Below, in pieces: positions 26,127 through 34,186 of a stretch of 64,000 bases of DNA; the stretch's first letter is position 1; each line of letters starts with the position of its first letter. Source of the stretch: Desulfomicrobium macestii (GTDB lineage: Bacteria > Desulfobacterota > Desulfovibrionia > Desulfovibrionales > Desulfomicrobiaceae). Both the position numbers and the translations under genes were made by a program. The notes under the pieces are model-generated. The model was not told the origin of the DNA and searched no databases. It was given only the letters and a program-made list of their open reading frames with translations. The stretch spans positions 124,001 to 188,000 of the forward strand of contig NZ_JADBGG010000004.1 in assembly GCF_014873765.1 (NCBI RefSeq). Direction: 5' to 3'.

Positions 26127-26390
26127 TGACACCTTTTTTGCCTGCAACGATTTTGTTGCATGCAACACGCTTTTTTTGCCATTTTTCTCCCCGCATCCAT
26201 TTTTTATCAAAAAGTTCAATTATTCTATAGTAATGAAAATATTCTGGCGGCATCGTTCTGTTGGTATGAATATTGTATTGACTTTGCTTGGTGGTTTCCA
26301 GGCAGTGCGGGCTCGAATGCGGACCCGGGCTTTGTGTTGCGACAATATTTTTTACAAGAATATCTTCATGAATTTTCGTTTGAAATAGCC
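26127..26390. other. AT-rich spacer with TGCAAC repeats
   Basis: A short hairpin TGCAAC (26143-26148), loop gatttt, GTTGCA (26155-26160) is followed by another TGCAAC (26161-26166) and, four bases later, seven T residues. It may act as a weak terminator after the sigma-54 regulator. The rest of this 264-base gap shows no convincing promoter. The reading frame of the next gene is open back to 26160 but without coding character or ribosome site. Confidence 0.35.
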
Positions 26391-26801
26391 ATGAATGCAA
26401 ACATACTTGTCATTGATGACGAAGAATCAATTCGATTCACATTCTATAAATTTCTTGCCGATAAAGGAAACCATGTCTGCACGTCAAAAAATTTATTGGA
26501 ATCACTGTCTAAAATGAATGAGACAGTTTATGATCTTATAATTGTTGATATTATTTTAAGCGATGGATGTGGATTAGATGTTTTGAAAAAAATTGATCGA
26601 AATGAAGTTGAAACTCAGGTGATAATAATGACGGCTTATCCAACACTTGAAACAATTGATATGAGCTTCAAAATGCATGCTGCAGATTATATTATAAAGC
26701 CGATACGACAGAGTGAACTTATTTCTTCCGTAAGCAACATAATACAGAAAAAAATATCTTTGCGTAAAAAGAATATTAAAAATAATGAGATTTGTGCTTA
26801 A
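26391..26801 (+). CDS. single-domain response regulator
   Basis: A 136-residue stand-alone receiver domain. The acidic pocket D9-D10, phospho-acceptor Asp53 (LIIVDIILSDG), the Thr/Ser switch (IIMTAYP) and the conserved lysine (YIIKPIRQ) are all present. The first 16 residues (NILVIDDEESIRFTF) closely parallel those of the sigma-54 regulator just upstream, which suggests duplication of its receiver. Without an output domain it could act as a phosphate sink or relay for the PAS kinase. The gene is very AT-rich and its ATG has no obvious ribosome site, so the exact start is less sure. Confidence 0.78.
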   Translation: MNANILVIDDEESIRFTFYKFLADKGNHVCTSKNLLESLSKMNETVYDLIIVDIILSDGCGLDVLKKIDRNEVETQVIIMTAYPTLETIDMSFKMHAADYIIKPIRQSELISSVSNIIQKKISLRKKNIKNNEICA

Positions 26802-26880
26802 TTACGACACTGCAATAAGTCGCAAAAGAATCTGAGTGTCATTCCTGACGCGCTTGCAAAGAGTCGTGGATGAACCTGAT

Positions 26881-27102
26881 TGTCATTCCCGCGAAGGCGG
26901 GAAACCATTCTTTTCAGATAGTTAGAAAGGCGTAGATCCCCTTCTTCAAGGGGATGACGACTTTTTGCAGGCGGATCATTCCCGCGAACGTGTGCCAGCA
27001 TGGGTAGGCGGGGCATGTCGGGCAATGGCGCGAAATCCATTTTTTTCAGGTGGTTAAAAATTATGAATCCTTTTCTTCAAGGGAATTCATAAATTTTTAC
27101 AG
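26881..27102. repeat. two degenerate palindromic repeat units
   Basis: Two imperfect copies of one unit lie in tandem. Copy A begins CATTCCCGCGAA at 26884 and copy B has the same 12 bases at 26977. In both this is followed by GAAA(T)CCATT..TTTCAG and by a second hairpin part containing TTCTTCAAGGG. Copy A contains perfect stems TTCCCGC/GCGGGAA (26886-26903) and ATCCCCTT/AAGGGGAT (26936-26955). A third weak trace, GTCATTCCTGACGCG, starts at 26838. This is the look of a dispersed REP/MITE-like element, now decaying. Confidence 0.65.
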
Positions 27103-27240
27103 TGGTATCTTCATTTTTTTACACTTTTTGTTCGACGCGAGACCTGCCTTTCTTTGCCGGTATCGAAAAACAGGGCGCTAGGCTCTTCAGTTTCATCCCG
27201 CTTCTTCCCCCTGCGCGCAAGAGATGCTATTCAGGGAATC
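27103..27240 (+). other. leader region of the HD-GYP gene
   Basis: Apart from an open frame that runs into the HD-GYP gene, this stretch shows no separate gene. AGGGA lies five bases before the ATG at 27241. No strong promoter hexamers are recognised. Confidence 0.3.
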
Positions 27241-29052
27241 ATGAAGCTTCTTCTAGCCCTGATTCCCATCTTCGCCGTCCTGGCATTCTTCCATCCGTCG
27301 CCGGAAGTCCGCGCCTCCGAGTCGGACAGGCCCGTGGTGCTGGTGATCCATTCCTACGCTGCCGACTATTCCTGGACCAGGGACATGCACGCCGGGATCG
27401 TCTCGGTCCTCGATGCTCCTGATGTGCGGGCGCGCTGGCGCGTGGAGTACATGGATGCCAAGCACCACGACTCGCCCGCGTACCAGGCCCGGCTCCTGGA
27501 ACTCTTTCGGGAGAAGTACGGCCGGGACCGCTTCGACGGGGTCATCCTGACCGACGACCACGCCCTGGACTTCGTGGCCATGCACCGGGGCGAACTGTTC
27601 CCCGGCACGCCCATGGTGGCCTGCGGCATCAACGACCTCAAGTCCGTCCCGCCGGGGGCCCGGGACATGAACATCATCATCGAGAGCCTGGCGCATCTCG
27701 AAACCCTGGAGGCGGCCCTGCGGCAGAATCCGGGCACGCGCAAGGTCTTCGTCATGATCGACGGCACCCTCACGGGCAAATCCATCCTGCGGGAATTCCT
27801 GGAGCAGACCCGCGAGCTGGCCGGGCGTGTGGAGATCGAGGTCGTGCCGCCCATGACCCGGGACGGGCTCGTCCGCTTCGCGGCGGAGCGCGGGCAGGGG
27901 GAGCTTCTCTACCTGCTGGTCTATTTCCAGGACGCGGCGGGGCAGGTCTTCACGGCCGAGGAGATCCCGCGCGTCGTGGCCGCCGCCTCTCCCGTGCCGG
28001 TGTATGCGGCCTGGGATTTTCAGCTGGGCTTTGGTGTTGTCGGGGGCTGCGTGACCAGCGCCTTCGGGCATGGGCAGAAGGCCGCCCGCACCCTGCTGGA
28101 CCGCCTGGCCGGAAAGAACCCTCCGGCCGCGTACAGCGGGCTCGCGGGCGTCAACCGGCACACCTACGACTACGCCGCCCTGGAGCGCTTCGGCATCCAG
28201 TCATCCCTGCTGCCCGGGGATGCGCTGGTGCTGAACCGTCCCCTGTCGTACTTTGAACAGCACCGCTCGGTCATCCTCTCGGCCCTGGCGGTCATCGCCA
28301 TCCTCGGCGTGATCATCGCGCTGCTGGTCATGAACGTGCTCAAGCAGCGCAGGATCAACCACGGCAACCGGGAGATCATGAATCTCAATCGGGAGATGAT
28401 CGAGACCCAGCGCGAACTGCTCTCCACCCTGGGCGAGGTCATCGAGACCAGGTCCCAGGAGACGGCCTACCACGTGCGCAGGGTGGCCGCCTATTCGGCC
28501 CTGCTGGGCGAAAAGTACGGCCTCTCCGAGGAGGACATCCTGCTGCTGGAAGCGGCTGCGCCCATGCACGACATAGGCAAGATCGGCATCCCTGACGCCA
28601 TCCTCAACAAGCCCGGCAAGCTCGATGACGAGGAATTCGAAAGCATCAAGCACCACACCGTCATTGGCCAGCGCATCCTGCACACCTCGGACCGCAGGCT
28701 CATGGCCGAGGCCCGAAACATCGCCCTGCAGCATCACGAGCGCTGGGACGGCACGGGCTATCCATGCGGCCTCAAAGGCGAGGAGATCAGCCTGCCGGCC
28801 CGCATCTGCGCCCTGGCCGACGTTTACGACGCCCTGTCCCTGGACCGCGTCTACAAGGAGGCCTGGCCCAGGGAAAAGGTGCTGGAATTTATTCGGCGCG
28901 AACGAGGCGGCATGTTCGACCCCAGGATCGTTGATCTCTTCTTCGAGAATCTGGACGAGATCGAAGCCATCAGGTACCGCCTTTCGGACGCGGCGGCCCG
29001 GCCAAGGGAAATGGACATCTCGGCCAAGGTGGAGTGTCCGGGGCAGGACTAG
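27241..29052 (+). CDS. periplasmic-binding-domain sensor with HD-GYP output
   Basis: About 603 residues: signal peptide (residues 1-26, LLLALIPIFAVLAFF), a periplasmic ABC-type substrate-binding-like domain (about 30-330, PVVLVIHSYAADYSWTRDM; the PF04392-like class), one membrane helix (about 345-367, ILSALAVIAILGVIIALLVM), a short coiled coil, and an HD-GYP domain with His443-Asp444 (APMHDIGKIG) and GYP at 506-508 (WDGTGYPCG). HD-GYP domains hydrolyse cyclic di-GMP, so this is a receptor that would lower c-di-GMP on binding a ligand. The frame is open back to 27154, but the signal peptide fixes the start. The ligand is unknown; the following genes handle glycerophosphodiesters. Confidence 0.87.
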   Translation: MKLLLALIPIFAVLAFFHPSPEVRASESDRPVVLVIHSYAADYSWTRDMHAGIVSVLDAPDVRARWRVEYMDAKHHDSPAYQARLLELFREKYGRDRFDGVILTDDHALDFVAMHRGELFPGTPMVACGINDLKSVPPGARDMNIIIESLAHLETLEAALRQNPGTRKVFVMIDGTLTGKSILREFLEQTRELAGRVEIEVVPPMTRDGLVRFAAERGQGELLYLLVYFQDAAGQVFTAEEIPRVVAAASPVPVYAAWDFQLGFGVVGGCVTSAFGHGQKAARTLLDRLAGKNPPAAYSGLAGVNRHTYDYAALERFGIQSSLLPGDALVLNRPLSYFEQHRSVILSALAVIAILGVIIALLVMNVLKQRRINHGNREIMNLNREMIETQRELLSTLGEVIETRSQETAYHVRRVAAYSALLGEKYGLSEEDILLLEAAAPMHDIGKIGIPDAILNKPGKLDDEEFESIKHHTVIGQRILHTSDRRLMAEARNIALQHHERWDGTGYPCGLKGEEISLPARICALADVYDALSLDRVYKEAWPREKVLEFIRRERGGMFDPRIVDLFFENLDEIEAIRYRLSDAAARPREMDISAKVECPGQD

Positions 29053-29109
29053 GGCAATCGTCCGGTCCGCAATTCTTGCCTCCCGCCGTCCCCCCAACGG
29101 AGCACACAC

Positions 29110-29970
29110 ATGACCAATCTTTCCTCCGCGCCCAAGGTCTGGGCGCATCGGGGCGCGCGCAGCGCGGCCCCCGAGAACACCATGGCCGCGGCCCGTGCCG
29201 CCCTGGAGCAGGGCGCCTTCGGCTGGGAGCTGGACGTGCACGTCACCCTCGATGGTGTAGTCATTGTCACCCACGATCACGGCCTGCGCCGCGTGACGGA
29301 CATTGCCCTTCGGCCGGACATGCCCGTGCGGGCGTCGCATGTGGTGGACCGGCTGACCCTGGCCCAGATCCGTGAGCTCGATGCCGGGAGCTGGTTCGCC
29401 CGGCGCGATCCCTTTGGCACCGTGGCGTCCGGCGAGGTCGGCCCGGAGCGGCTGGCGTCCTACGCGGGCGAGAAGATCCCCACCCTGGCCGAGGCCCTGG
29501 ACTGGACCAGCGAGAGCGGCCTTGCCGTGAACGTCGAGATCAAGGACATGCTCGGCGGTGATGATGACGGCCTGGTGCGTGAGGTTGTGGGGCTGATCCG
29601 CGCATCCGGGATTGCGCGGCGGGTGCTGGTCTCGTCCTTTCGGCAGAACTCCCTGGAGTTGTTCCGCAAGCTGTGTCCGGAAGTGCCCGTGGGTCTGCTC
29701 CTGGACGAAAAGGCCATGGCCGCGTCCACGCAGGATATAGTCGCGAGGCTGCAAGGCCTGGGGGCCGTGGCGTTGCATCCGTCCATCAAGGGCCTTTTTC
29801 CGGGCCGCATCGCGGCTTTTCGCGAGGCCGGATTCGAGGTCAACGTCTACACCGTGAACCGTGAAGAAGACATGCTCCGGCTGGCTCGCGAGGGCGCGAC
29901 CGGAATAATCACCGATTTTCCGGCCCGGGCCCTGGCCGCGCTGGAAGCATTCAAGCAGGAGGAAAAATGA
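29110..29970 (+). CDS. ugpQ: glycerophosphodiester phosphodiesterase
   Basis: A 286-residue GDPD-family enzyme. The catalytic start VWAHRGARSAAPENT (His13, Arg14), the metal-binding E-x-D in WELDVHVTLDG, and the second histidine in VIVTHDHGLRRVTD are intact, as is the C-terminal VNVYTVNREEDM. It hydrolyses glycerophosphodiesters to sn-glycerol 3-phosphate and an alcohol. No signal peptide, so cytoplasmic like UgpQ. Its product is the substrate of GlpD, encoded convergently nearby. The stop overlaps the next start (ATGA). Confidence 0.9.
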   Translation: MTNLSSAPKVWAHRGARSAAPENTMAAARAALEQGAFGWELDVHVTLDGVVIVTHDHGLRRVTDIALRPDMPVRASHVVDRLTLAQIRELDAGSWFARRDPFGTVASGEVGPERLASYAGEKIPTLAEALDWTSESGLAVNVEIKDMLGGDDDGLVREVVGLIRASGIARRVLVSSFRQNSLELFRKLCPEVPVGLLLDEKAMAASTQDIVARLQGLGAVALHPSIKGLFPGRIAAFREAGFEVNVYTVNREEDMLRLAREGATGIITDFPARALAALEAFKQEEK

Positions 29971-30626
29971 ATCTGACCAAGCGGCCCAAGGCCGTCTTCT
30001 GGGATATCGACGGCACGCTTATCACCACCGAGGGCCTGCACTACGAAGTCATCCGCGACTGGTGCGCGGCCCGAGGGTACATCTTGACCGAGGCCGCCAA
30101 CGACGAACTGCTCGGCAAGACCATGCCGGAGAAGTGGGCCATTCTTGAGAGCCGCCTGCCCGCCGGACTGACCGAGGAGGATTTCAGGGCGGACTGCGCC
30201 CGCGCCTACATGGCGGGACTGCGGGCCGAGATGATGCGCCCCGGTCCCGTGGCGGCGGTAAGGCGCCTGCATGAGCTGGGCGTCACGCAGGCGGCCGTGT
30301 CCAACGGCGAGGCCCCCGTCATCGAGGCCAATCTGCGCGCTCTGGGACTCTGGGATTTGATGGCGTTCACGGTCTGCGGCAACGATGTGCCCAGCGGCAA
30401 GCCCGCGCCGGACCCCTATCTTGAGGCCGCCAGACGCGCCGGGTGCGCCCCGGACGACTGCATGGCCGTGGAGGATTCGATAGTGGGCGTGACCTCGGCC
30501 GCCGGTGGCGGTTTGATCACCCTCGCCTGGCCGGAAGCGGTCCCGGGAGTTCAGGCCGACATGCCCGGAGCGACCCTCGTGGTGCTGGAGGATTCCGATT
30601 TTCCCTGGACCCTTTTTGAAAATTGA
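29967..30626 (+). CDS. HAD-superfamily phosphatase/phosphoglucomutase-like
   Basis: A 219-residue HAD hydrolase with motif I FWDIDGTL (nucleophile Asp13, acid/base Asp15), motif II VSNGEAP, motif III lysine in PSGKPAPDPYLEAA and motif IV AVEDSIVGVTSA. The cap type fits the beta-phosphoglucomutase/phosphoglycolate phosphatase/GPP-like subgroup. Coupled by ATGA to the glycerophosphodiesterase, it may dephosphorylate a sugar or glycerol phosphate; the true substrate is uncertain. A strong hairpin terminator follows. Confidence 0.85.
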   Translation: MNLTKRPKAVFWDIDGTLITTEGLHYEVIRDWCAARGYILTEAANDELLGKTMPEKWAILESRLPAGLTEEDFRADCARAYMAGLRAEMMRPGPVAAVRRLHELGVTQAAVSNGEAPVIEANLRALGLWDLMAFTVCGNDVPSGKPAPDPYLEAARRAGCAPDDCMAVEDSIVGVTSAAGGGLITLAWPEAVPGVQADMPGATLVVLEDSDFPWTLFEN

Positions 30627-30656
30627 CCCGCTGATTCTAGATTGAACGTGTCGGAT

Positions 30657-30689
30657 CGCGGCGGGCCTCATGCCCGCCGCGACCGTTTT
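30657..30689 (+). terminator. rho-independent terminator
   Basis: A perfect 10-bp stem CGCGGCGGGC (30657-30666)/GCCCGCCGCG (30672-30681) with a five-base loop is followed by ACCGTTTT. It ends the plus-strand phosphodiesterase-HAD operon and touches the stop codon of the convergent glpD. Confidence 0.85.
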
Positions 30690-32248
30690 CAGCCTGCCAG
30701 ATACGTCCTCGCCAGCTCCCGAAAGGAGCTGACCTGCTCCTCGATCCAATCCTTGCCCAGGTCCAGTTCCCGGGCCATGATTTCAGCCACGTCCCTGGCG
30801 ATGACCATGCTCACGGCCGCGTCCAGGATCAGCGCGCGCGTGCGGTGACGCAGCACGTCGGACAGGGTTCGGGCCCATTCGCGGCGCACGGCCCAGACCA
30901 CCTCGGCGCGCAGGTAGGGAAGTTTGTAGTGCAGGGGCTTGCCCAGATCCGGGTCGCGGCGGATCATCTCGCGGATTTCCTCGATGTCGCTGCCGTAGAC
31001 CGAGAGGTGATCCCGGGGATCAAGTCCGTTCATCCAGCCGTGCAGGGGCAGGTTCTCGGTCTTGCAGGAGTGGGCGGGGAGGCCCGCGAAGCGCGCGGCC
31101 TGGTTCACCGTGTCTTCGCCCATCTTGCGGTACGTGGTCCACTTGCCGCCGGCGATGGTCACCAGGCCGCCCTGGGAGATGGTCAGATGATGATCGCGGG
31201 ACAGGGACGAGGTCCGACCTTCGCCCTCGGCCCTGATCAGCGGCCGGATGCCCGCGAAGACGCTCAGGATGTCGCTGCGCTTCGGGTCGCGGGTCAGGTA
31301 GCGCCCGGCGTGTTCGAGCAGGAAGGTGATTTCCTCCTCCATGGGCCGGGGTTCGTGGTTCGGGCCGTCCAGGGCCACGTCGGTGGTCCCGACCAGCACG
31401 CGTCCGTGCCAGGGCACCAGAAAGATGACTCGGCCGTCGTCCGTGTGCGGGACCATGATGGCCGTGTCTCCGGGGGAGAATGATTTGTCGAGCACCAGAT
31501 GGATGCCCTGGGACGGGGCGATCAGTTTGGGCGCGGCCGCGTCGTCCATGCGCAGGATGTCGTCGACGAACACGCCTGTCGCGTTGATGACGACCTTTGC
31601 CCGCAACCGCCGGGTTTTGCCTGTCAGGGAGTCCCGGGCCTCCACGCCGCCGATCTGGCCTTCATCGTCCTTGAGGAGCGCGGTCACGGCCATGTGGTTG
31701 ACCGGCAGTCCGCCGAGATCCTGCATGGTCTTGGCCAGGGTGATGGCCAGGCGGGAGTCGTCGAACTGGCCGTCATAGTAGATGACTCCGCCGCGCAGGT
31801 CCGTGGGTTCGAGGTTGGGGATCATGTTCAGGGTTTTCGAGCGCGACAGGATGCGCGAACGGCCGAAACCGAGCTTTCCGGCCAGCATGTCGTAGAGTTT
31901 CAGGCCCACGCCGTAGAAGGGGCGCTCCCACCATTTGTAGTCCGGCACGACAAAGGCCTGGTTGTAGACCAGATGGGGGGCGTTTCGGAGCAGCACGCCG
32001 CGTTCGTGCAGGGCGTCCATGACCAGGGCCACGTTGCCCTGCTGCAGGTAGCGCACGCCGCCGTGCACCAGCTTGGTGGAGCGGCTGGAAGTGCCTTGCG
32101 AGAAATCGTGCGCTTCAAGGAGCAGCGTCCTGTAGCCCCTGCTGGCCGCGTCCACGCCGCAGCCAAGGCCCGTGGCGCCGCCGCCGATGATGATCATGTC
32201 CCAGGTGGTGTCGGTATCGAGTCGGTCAAGAATATCGGATCTGAGCAT
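30689..32248 (-). CDS. glpD: aerobic-type glycerol-3-phosphate dehydrogenase
   Basis: About 519 residues. FAD-binding Rossmann motif IIIGGGATGLGCGVDAASRG at the N-terminus, then the GlpD signature TSSRSTKLVHGGVRYLQQGN, and the family's C-terminal domain. It oxidises sn-glycerol 3-phosphate to dihydroxyacetone phosphate and passes electrons to the quinone pool at the inner membrane. I chose the ATG at 32248 (MLRSDILDRL) because GGAGG lies five bases before it; a start at 32287 would add 13 residues without a ribosome site. It stands alone on the minus strand, convergent with the phosphodiesterase that makes its substrate and divergent from metX. Confidence 0.94.
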   Translation of the reverse strand: MLRSDILDRLDTDTTWDMIIIGGGATGLGCGVDAASRGYRTLLLEAHDFSQGTSSRSTKLVHGGVRYLQQGNVALVMDALHERGVLLRNAPHLVYNQAFVVPDYKWWERPFYGVGLKLYDMLAGKLGFGRSRILSRSKTLNMIPNLEPTDLRGGVIYYDGQFDDSRLAITLAKTMQDLGGLPVNHMAVTALLKDDEGQIGGVEARDSLTGKTRRLRAKVVINATGVFVDDILRMDDAAAPKLIAPSQGIHLVLDKSFSPGDTAIMVPHTDDGRVIFLVPWHGRVLVGTTDVALDGPNHEPRPMEEEITFLLEHAGRYLTRDPKRSDILSVFAGIRPLIRAEGEGRTSSLSRDHHLTISQGGLVTIAGGKWTTYRKMGEDTVNQAARFAGLPAHSCKTENLPLHGWMNGLDPRDHLSVYGSDIEEIREMIRRDPDLGKPLHYKLPYLRAEVVWAVRREWARTLSDVLRHRTRALILDAAVSMVIARDVAEIMARELDLGKDWIEEQVSSFRELARTYLAG

Positions 32249-32336
32249 GGCTGCCTCCAGGATGTTGTCGCTTGTGCGGGGTTGCATATCACGTCGTCGC
32301 CGGGAGGGCCAGAACGTCGGGAGGGTTGCATGGGCC

Positions 32337-32365
32337 TTGACCTTCGCGCCGGGGCTTCATAGATG
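32337..32365 (+). promoter_or_regulatory. possible sigma-70 promoter of metX
   Basis: TTGACC (32337-32342), a 17-base spacer and TAGATG (32360-32365) lie 31 bases before the metX ATG. The -35 is good and the -10 is weak. No S-adenosylmethionine riboswitch is recognised in this 109-base glpD-metX gap. Confidence 0.35.
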
Positions 32366-32396
32366 CTAGGCTCTTGCCTTAATCACGGAGATTTCA

Positions 32397-33530
32397 ATGA
32401 CCCAGCCATCTGTCGGCACTGTACAGTCCAAATCGTTCACTTTCGCCCATCCCCCGACGCCCATGGTCCTGGACAGCGGGGTGGAGCTCGGGCCAGTATC
32501 CCTGGCCTACGAAACGTACGGGACCCTGAACGCGGAGCGGTCCAACGCCGTGCTCGTCTGTCACGCCCTGACCGGCGACGCCCACGTGGCCGGTTATCAC
32601 GCCGGAGACGACAAGCCCGGCTGGTGGGAGCATTACGTGGGCCCGGGCAAACCCATCGACACGGACCGGTATTTCGTGGTCTGCTCCAACGTCATCGGCA
32701 GCTGCATGGGTTCCTGCGGGCCGTCCTCCATCAATCCGGCCACGGGGCGCTACTGGGGTCTCGATTTTCCGCTGGTGACCATCCCCGACATGGTCCGCGC
32801 CCAGCGCGAGCTGCTTCGGCACCTCGGCATCGACCACCTTCTGGCCGTGACCGGGGGCTCCCTCGGGGGCATGCAGACTCTGCAGTGGGCGGCGGCCTAT
32901 CCGGAGATGATGGACGGCATCCTGGCCCTGGCCACCACCAGCCGCCATTCTCCCCAGGCCATCGCCTTCAACGAGGTGGCCCGGCAGTCCATCATGAGCG
33001 ATCCCAACTGGAAGAACGGCGACTACTACGACGGCGTGCGCCCGGACCTGGGTCTGGCCGTGGCGCGCATGATCGGGCACATCACCTATCTTTCGGACGA
33101 GTCCATGCACGTGAAGTTTGGCCGCGAGCTGCGCAAAGGCTCTTTTGCCTTCAACTTCGAGGGCGATTTTCAGGTCGAAAGCTACCTGCATCACCAGGGC
33201 AAAAAATTCGTGGAGCGCTTCGACGCCAACGCCTTTCTCTACGTGACCAAGGCCGCGGACTATTTCGATCTTGACCTTGCAAACCCGGACAGCCCGGCCC
33301 GCCGCGCCCTGGCCGCGACACAGGCGCGTTTTCAGCTGGTGTCCTTCACCTCCGACTGGCTGTATCCGACCTACCAGAGCCGGCAGATCGTCGATGTGCT
33401 CAAGGCCCTGGGCAAGGATGTGAGTTTTTGCGAGATCACCGCGCCTTGGGGGCACGACGCGTTCCTGTTGCCGGACGAGCGGCTTGAAACAGTTGTCAGG
33501 GGTTTTCTGGGAGGTTTGCATGGATGCTGA
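32397..33530 (+). CDS. metX: homoserine O-acyltransferase
   Basis: A 377-residue alpha/beta-hydrolase of the MetX family. N-terminal signature LAYETYGTL and CHALTGDAHV, nucleophile elbow GGSLGGMQ with Ser155, and the C-terminal acid/histidine part around SDWLYPTYQS and WGHDAFLL. It transfers an acyl group, normally acetyl, from CoA to homoserine, the first committed step of methionine synthesis; some MetX enzymes use succinyl-CoA and I cannot tell which here. It overlaps metW by 11 bases and is followed by a sulfhydrylase gene, so activation and direct sulfide incorporation are encoded together. Confidence 0.93.
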   Translation: MTQPSVGTVQSKSFTFAHPPTPMVLDSGVELGPVSLAYETYGTLNAERSNAVLVCHALTGDAHVAGYHAGDDKPGWWEHYVGPGKPIDTDRYFVVCSNVIGSCMGSCGPSSINPATGRYWGLDFPLVTIPDMVRAQRELLRHLGIDHLLAVTGGSLGGMQTLQWAAAYPEMMDGILALATTSRHSPQAIAFNEVARQSIMSDPNWKNGDYYDGVRPDLGLAVARMIGHITYLSDESMHVKFGRELRKGSFAFNFEGDFQVESYLHHQGKKFVERFDANAFLYVTKAADYFDLDLANPDSPARRALAATQARFQLVSFTSDWLYPTYQSRQIVDVLKALGKDVSFCEITAPWGHDAFLLPDERLETVVRGFLGGLHGC

Positions 33531-34149
33531 GCAATGCCGGGATCTGCCGGAACTGCGTTTCGACCTGCGCATAGTGGCCTCCTGGATCGAGCCGGGCAGC
33601 CGGGTGCTCGATCTTGGCTGCGCCGACGGAAAACTGCTGCGCGTGCTGCGGGACACCAAGGATGTCGTCGGTCTGGGTATCGAGCACGACGAGGACGAGG
33701 TGGTGTCGTGCATCGCGCAGGGCCTGTCCGTGATCCACGGGGACATCAACAGGGAGCTGGCCGGGTTTCCCGACAACGCCTTCGACTATGTCGTGGTTTC
33801 CCAGACCCTGCAGCAGGCCTATGAACCGACGGCCCTCCTGCAGCAGCTACTTCGGGTCGGCCGCCGGGGCATCGTCAGTTTTCCCAATTTCTGCTGCCTG
33901 CCGATCCGGTTGCAGATGGCCTTTTCGGGGCATGTTCCGGTCACGCCCGAGCTGCCCTATCAGTGGTACAACACGCCGAACATCCGGGTGCTGAGCCTTG
34001 AGGATTTCAGGGCCTATTCGCGGGCCGTGCCCTTCGCCATCACGCGCTCCCTGGCCGTGAACCCGTCCGGGGATGGAGGCATGCGCGAGGTCCGTTTCTG
34101 GCCCAATTTGCTGGCTTCGTACGGAATTTTCATGATAACCGCCGCATAA
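33520..34149 (+). CDS. metW: methionine biosynthesis protein MetW
   Basis: About 209 residues with a class I methyltransferase-like Rossmann core (GSRVLDLGCADGKLL), the MetW marker segments VSQTLQQAYEP and GRRGIVSFPNF, and the typical PYQWYNTPNIR motif. MetW is found with MetX in many proteobacteria and is thought to be needed for, or to stimulate, homoserine acyltransferase. GGGAGG precedes the ATG at 33520; the frame open back to 33484 lies inside metX. The 11-base overlap with metX supports coupled expression and complex formation. Confidence 0.92.
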   Translation: MDAEQCRDLPELRFDLRIVASWIEPGSRVLDLGCADGKLLRVLRDTKDVVGLGIEHDEDEVVSCIAQGLSVIHGDINRELAGFPDNAFDYVVVSQTLQQAYEPTALLQQLLRVGRRGIVSFPNFCCLPIRLQMAFSGHVPVTPELPYQWYNTPNIRVLSLEDFRAYSRAVPFAITRSLAVNPSGDGGMREVRFWPNLLASYGIFMITAA

Positions 34150-34186
34150 ACAGCTTTTTCCGGCTCGGGTCCGGACAGGAGGAACC

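Noticed and set aside
26160-26390. N-terminal extension of the single-domain response regulator
   Set aside because: The frame is open, but the translated segment is a random-looking aromatic-rich string without start signal, while the receiver fold begins exactly at the ATG at 26391.
32288-32396. S-adenosylmethionine riboswitch upstream of metX
   Set aside because: The leader is only 109 bases shared with glpD and shows no conserved SAM-riboswitch core; a plain promoter is the simpler reading.
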